A program made the translations under genes and the position numbers. DNA of 6,608 nt, taken from positions 1 to 6,608 of the forward strand of contig JAIELO010000337.1 in assembly GCA_019752915.1 (NCBI GenBank). Reading direction: 5' to 3'. Source of the stretch: Burkholderiaceae bacterium (lineage in GTDB: Bacteria > Pseudomonadota > Gammaproteobacteria > Burkholderiales > Burkholderiaceae_D). Below the pieces are notes generated by a model. The model was not told the origin of the DNA. It searched no databases and saw nothing but the letters and a program-made list of their open reading frames with translations. Positions within the stretch are counted from its first letter, which is position 1; each line of letters begins with the position of its first letter. This document shows positions 5,509-6,608 of this stretch, piece after piece.

Positions 5509-6378
5509 ATGTCCACCATCACGCTCGCTGACGGGACTGCCGGGGATGATACGACGCCTGTAGCAGACCTGCCGGCGGCGCGTGCTGCCGAGTTGCCGGT
5601 GGCGCGTGCGGCAGTGCCGTCCGGCCTGCCGAAAAAGCCCCGTGCCCCGGCACGCGAGCGCACTGTGGGCACCAAAGTTGCCGGACAACCGGCCTTTGTG
5701 CTGCACAGCTATCCCTACAAAGAAACCAGCCTGATCATCGATCTGTTCACGCGCGACTATGGCCGCGTGGCGCTGATCGCCAAGGGCGCCAAGCGGCCCC
5801 ATTCGCAATTGCGCGGTGTGCTGCAAACCTTCCAGCCGCTTTCGGCCAGCTGGGTCGGCAAATCCGAACTGCGCACCCTGACCGACGCCGAGTGGGTGGG
5901 CGGCATGCTACCGCTGGAAAAGACCGCACTGCTGTGCGGCTTCTATCTGAACGAACTACTGGTCAAATTGCTGGCGCGCGATGATGCCCATCCGGCCCTG
6001 TTCGACCATTATGTGGCCACCCTCAATCAACTGGCACACCTTGAGCCGGCACCCATCGTGCTGCGCAAATTCGAGCGCGCCCTGTTGAAAGAGACCGGCG
6101 TGGCGGCTGACCTGAGCCGCTGTACCGCGACCCGCAGCAGGGTGCTGGCAGAACAGCTGTATGTGGTCGACCCCGAGCGCGGTCCGCGTCCGCAACGCAG
6201 CGCCGATGTGTGGCCGGGCGTGGCCGGCAAAACCCTGCTCGACATGGAGCGGGAAGATTATCAGGACAGCGTCACGCAATCCCAGAGCAAACAACTGATG
6301 CGCTTTTTACTGGCCCACCACCTGGGCGGCGCACCACTCAACACGCGCCAGATTCTGATTGATCTGCTGCAGTTATAA
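5509..6378 (+). CDS. recO: DNA repair protein RecO, with N-terminal extension
   Basis: RecO works with RecR and RecF to load RecA on SSB-coated single strands in gap repair. The product is 289 residues; E. coli RecO is 242. The conserved core begins near residue 61 with [48 protein letters not shown], the OB-fold region, followed by the helical domain ([25 protein letters not shown], 144-168; [13 protein letters not shown], 185-197) and a C-terminal part ending [19 protein letters not shown]. Only one cysteine (205) lies where some RecO proteins have a four-cysteine zinc site, so this is a zinc-free form like that of E. coli. The first 60 residues are Ala/Pro/Arg-rich and contain an imperfect eight-residue repeat ([16 protein letters not shown]). 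It starts ten bases after era and is probably in the same operon. Confidence 0.95.
   Translation: MSTITLADGTAGDDTTPVADLPAARAAELPVARAAVPSGLPKKPRAPARERTVGTKVAGQPAFVLHSYPYKETSLIIDLFTRDYGRVALIAKGAKRPHSQLRGVLQTFQPLSASWVGKSELRTLTDAEWVGGMLPLEKTALLCGFYLNELLVKLLARDDAHPALFDHYVATLNQLAHLEPAPIVLRKFERALLKETGVAADLSRCTATRSRVLAEQLYVVDPERGPRPQRSADVWPGVAGKTLLDMEREDYQDSVTQSQSKQLMRFLLAHHLGGAPLNTRQILIDLLQL
5569..5616 (+). repeat. Two tandem 24-base repeats at the 5' end of recO
   Basis: Units 5569-5592 and 5593-5616 encode LPAARAAE and LPVARAAV (RecO residues 21-36). The core GCCGGNGGCGCGTGC is shared by both units. The period is an exact number of codons, so the frame is kept. This suggests slippage or duplication in a linker under little constraint. 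Confidence 0.65.
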
Positions 6379-6388
6379 ATCATTTATA
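6374..6388. promoter_or_regulatory. AT-rich perfect palindrome between recO and pdxJ
   Basis: TATAAATCATTTATA is a perfect inverted repeat of seven bases around a single C. It overlaps the recO stop (6376-6378) and is followed by TATATAT at 6392-6398, just before the pdxJ ATG. Such an AT-rich block stands out against the GC-rich surroundings. It could be an operator, a promoter (-10-like TATAAA at 6374-6379, with no good -35 found) or an unstructured ribosome-landing region for pdxJ, which lacks an SD. None of these can be decided from the sequence. Confidence 0.4.
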
Positions 6389-6399
6389 CGGTATATATC

Positions 6400-6608
6400 A
6401 TGAGCTTTCTGCAACCTGTAGGCACCATCATCGACCTTGGCGTGAATATCGATCACGTCGCCACGCTGCGCAACGCGCGTGGTACCCGTTACCCGGATCC
6501 GATCCGTGCAGCGCTGCTGGCCGAGCAGGCCGGCGCTGACTGCATCACGCTGCATCTGCGCGAAGACCGTCGGCACATCAAGGACGCCGACGTGATTGCG
6601 CTGGCGCC
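6400..6608 (+). CDS. pdxJ: Pyridoxine 5'-phosphate synthase (5' part, runs off the window)
   Basis: PdxJ condenses 1-deoxy-D-xylulose 5-phosphate with 3-amino-2-oxopropyl phosphate to form pyridoxine 5'-phosphate, the last ring-forming step of the DXP-dependent vitamin B6 pathway. The visible 69 codons contain the family's first beta-strand and loop [22 protein letters not shown] (13-34) and the active-site segment HLREDRRHI (52-60), whose His52 matches E. coli His45. The start lies about seven residues earlier than in E. coli ([10 protein letters not shown]). No SD is seen before ATG 6400; the upstream sequence is AT-rich. The gene begins 21 bases after recO, and recO-pdxJ adjacency is common in proteobacteria. 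The remaining two thirds or more of the gene are outside the window. Confidence 0.95.
   Translation, partial: MSFLQPVGTIIDLGVNIDHVATLRNARGTRYPDPIRAALLAEQAGADCITLHLREDRRHIKDADVIALA

Noticed and set aside
5641..5654. CGTGCCCCGGCACG palindrome-like hairpin in recO
   Set aside because: It is a five-pair stem inside a GC-rich coding stretch with no T-run or positional reason to be functional; chance is sufficient.
4479..5675. A 398-codon open frame on the minus strand across era and parts of rnc and recO
   Set aside because: It spans the ends of three well-supported plus-strand genes, shows no known motif, and has the composition of a shadow frame.
1..6608. CRISPR arrays, insertion sequences, tRNA genes, toxin-antitoxin or defence genes
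   Set aside because: None found by eye. Apart from one 270-base gap, the window is filled by conserved housekeeping genes on one strand, with no transposase, no long terminal repeats and no tRNA-like fold.

Overview
The window is a stretch of housekeeping genes from a GC-rich betaproteobacterium, most likely Burkholderiales and possibly Oxalobacteraceae. The evidence is gene order and protein similarity recalled from family knowledge: a small CHLC glutaredoxin-like gene, lepA, lepB, a DUF4845 gene, rnc, era, recO and pdxJ, all on the plus strand. The family placement is inference; no database search was possible.

Layout. Bases 1-35 hold the last ten codons of an upstream gene, probably a periplasmic Do/MucD-type serine protease. 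A GC-rich hairpin then separates a good Shine-Dalgarno sequence (34-40) from the ATG of an 81-residue glutaredoxin-like protein (77-322). The 270-base gap 323-592 is the only sizeable non-coding stretch. It carries a terminator-like hairpin (about 329-380), a weak promoter-like -10 (416-421), three tandem 13-base repeats (433-471) and a second hairpin with a T7 run (486-530). From 593 on, the genes are packed tightly: lepA (593-2386), lepB overlapping it by ATGA (2383-3300), a small membrane protein (3327-3719), rnc (3758-4579), era (4590-5498), recO (5509-6378) and the start of pdxJ (6400 to the window end).

Function. LepA and Era are GTPases acting on ribosomes or their assembly, and RNase III processes rRNA precursors, so three genes serve ribosome biogenesis or function. 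LepB removes signal peptides at the inner membrane. RecO works in RecFOR recombinational repair, and PdxJ makes pyridoxine 5'-phosphate. ATGA overlap and short gaps from lepA to recO suggest one operon. pdxJ follows a 21-base AT-rich gap with a perfect palindrome and may have extra control.

No new multi-gene system is visible: all seven larger genes are recognisable conserved genes with their key motifs intact. The points worth a second look are at smaller scale: the hairpin between SD and ATG of the glutaredoxin-like gene; the repeat-bearing candidate small RNA or attenuated leader before lepA; starts without a visible SD for lepA, rnc and pdxJ; a prepilin-like N-terminus on the DUF4845 protein; and terminal extensions on RNase III and RecO.
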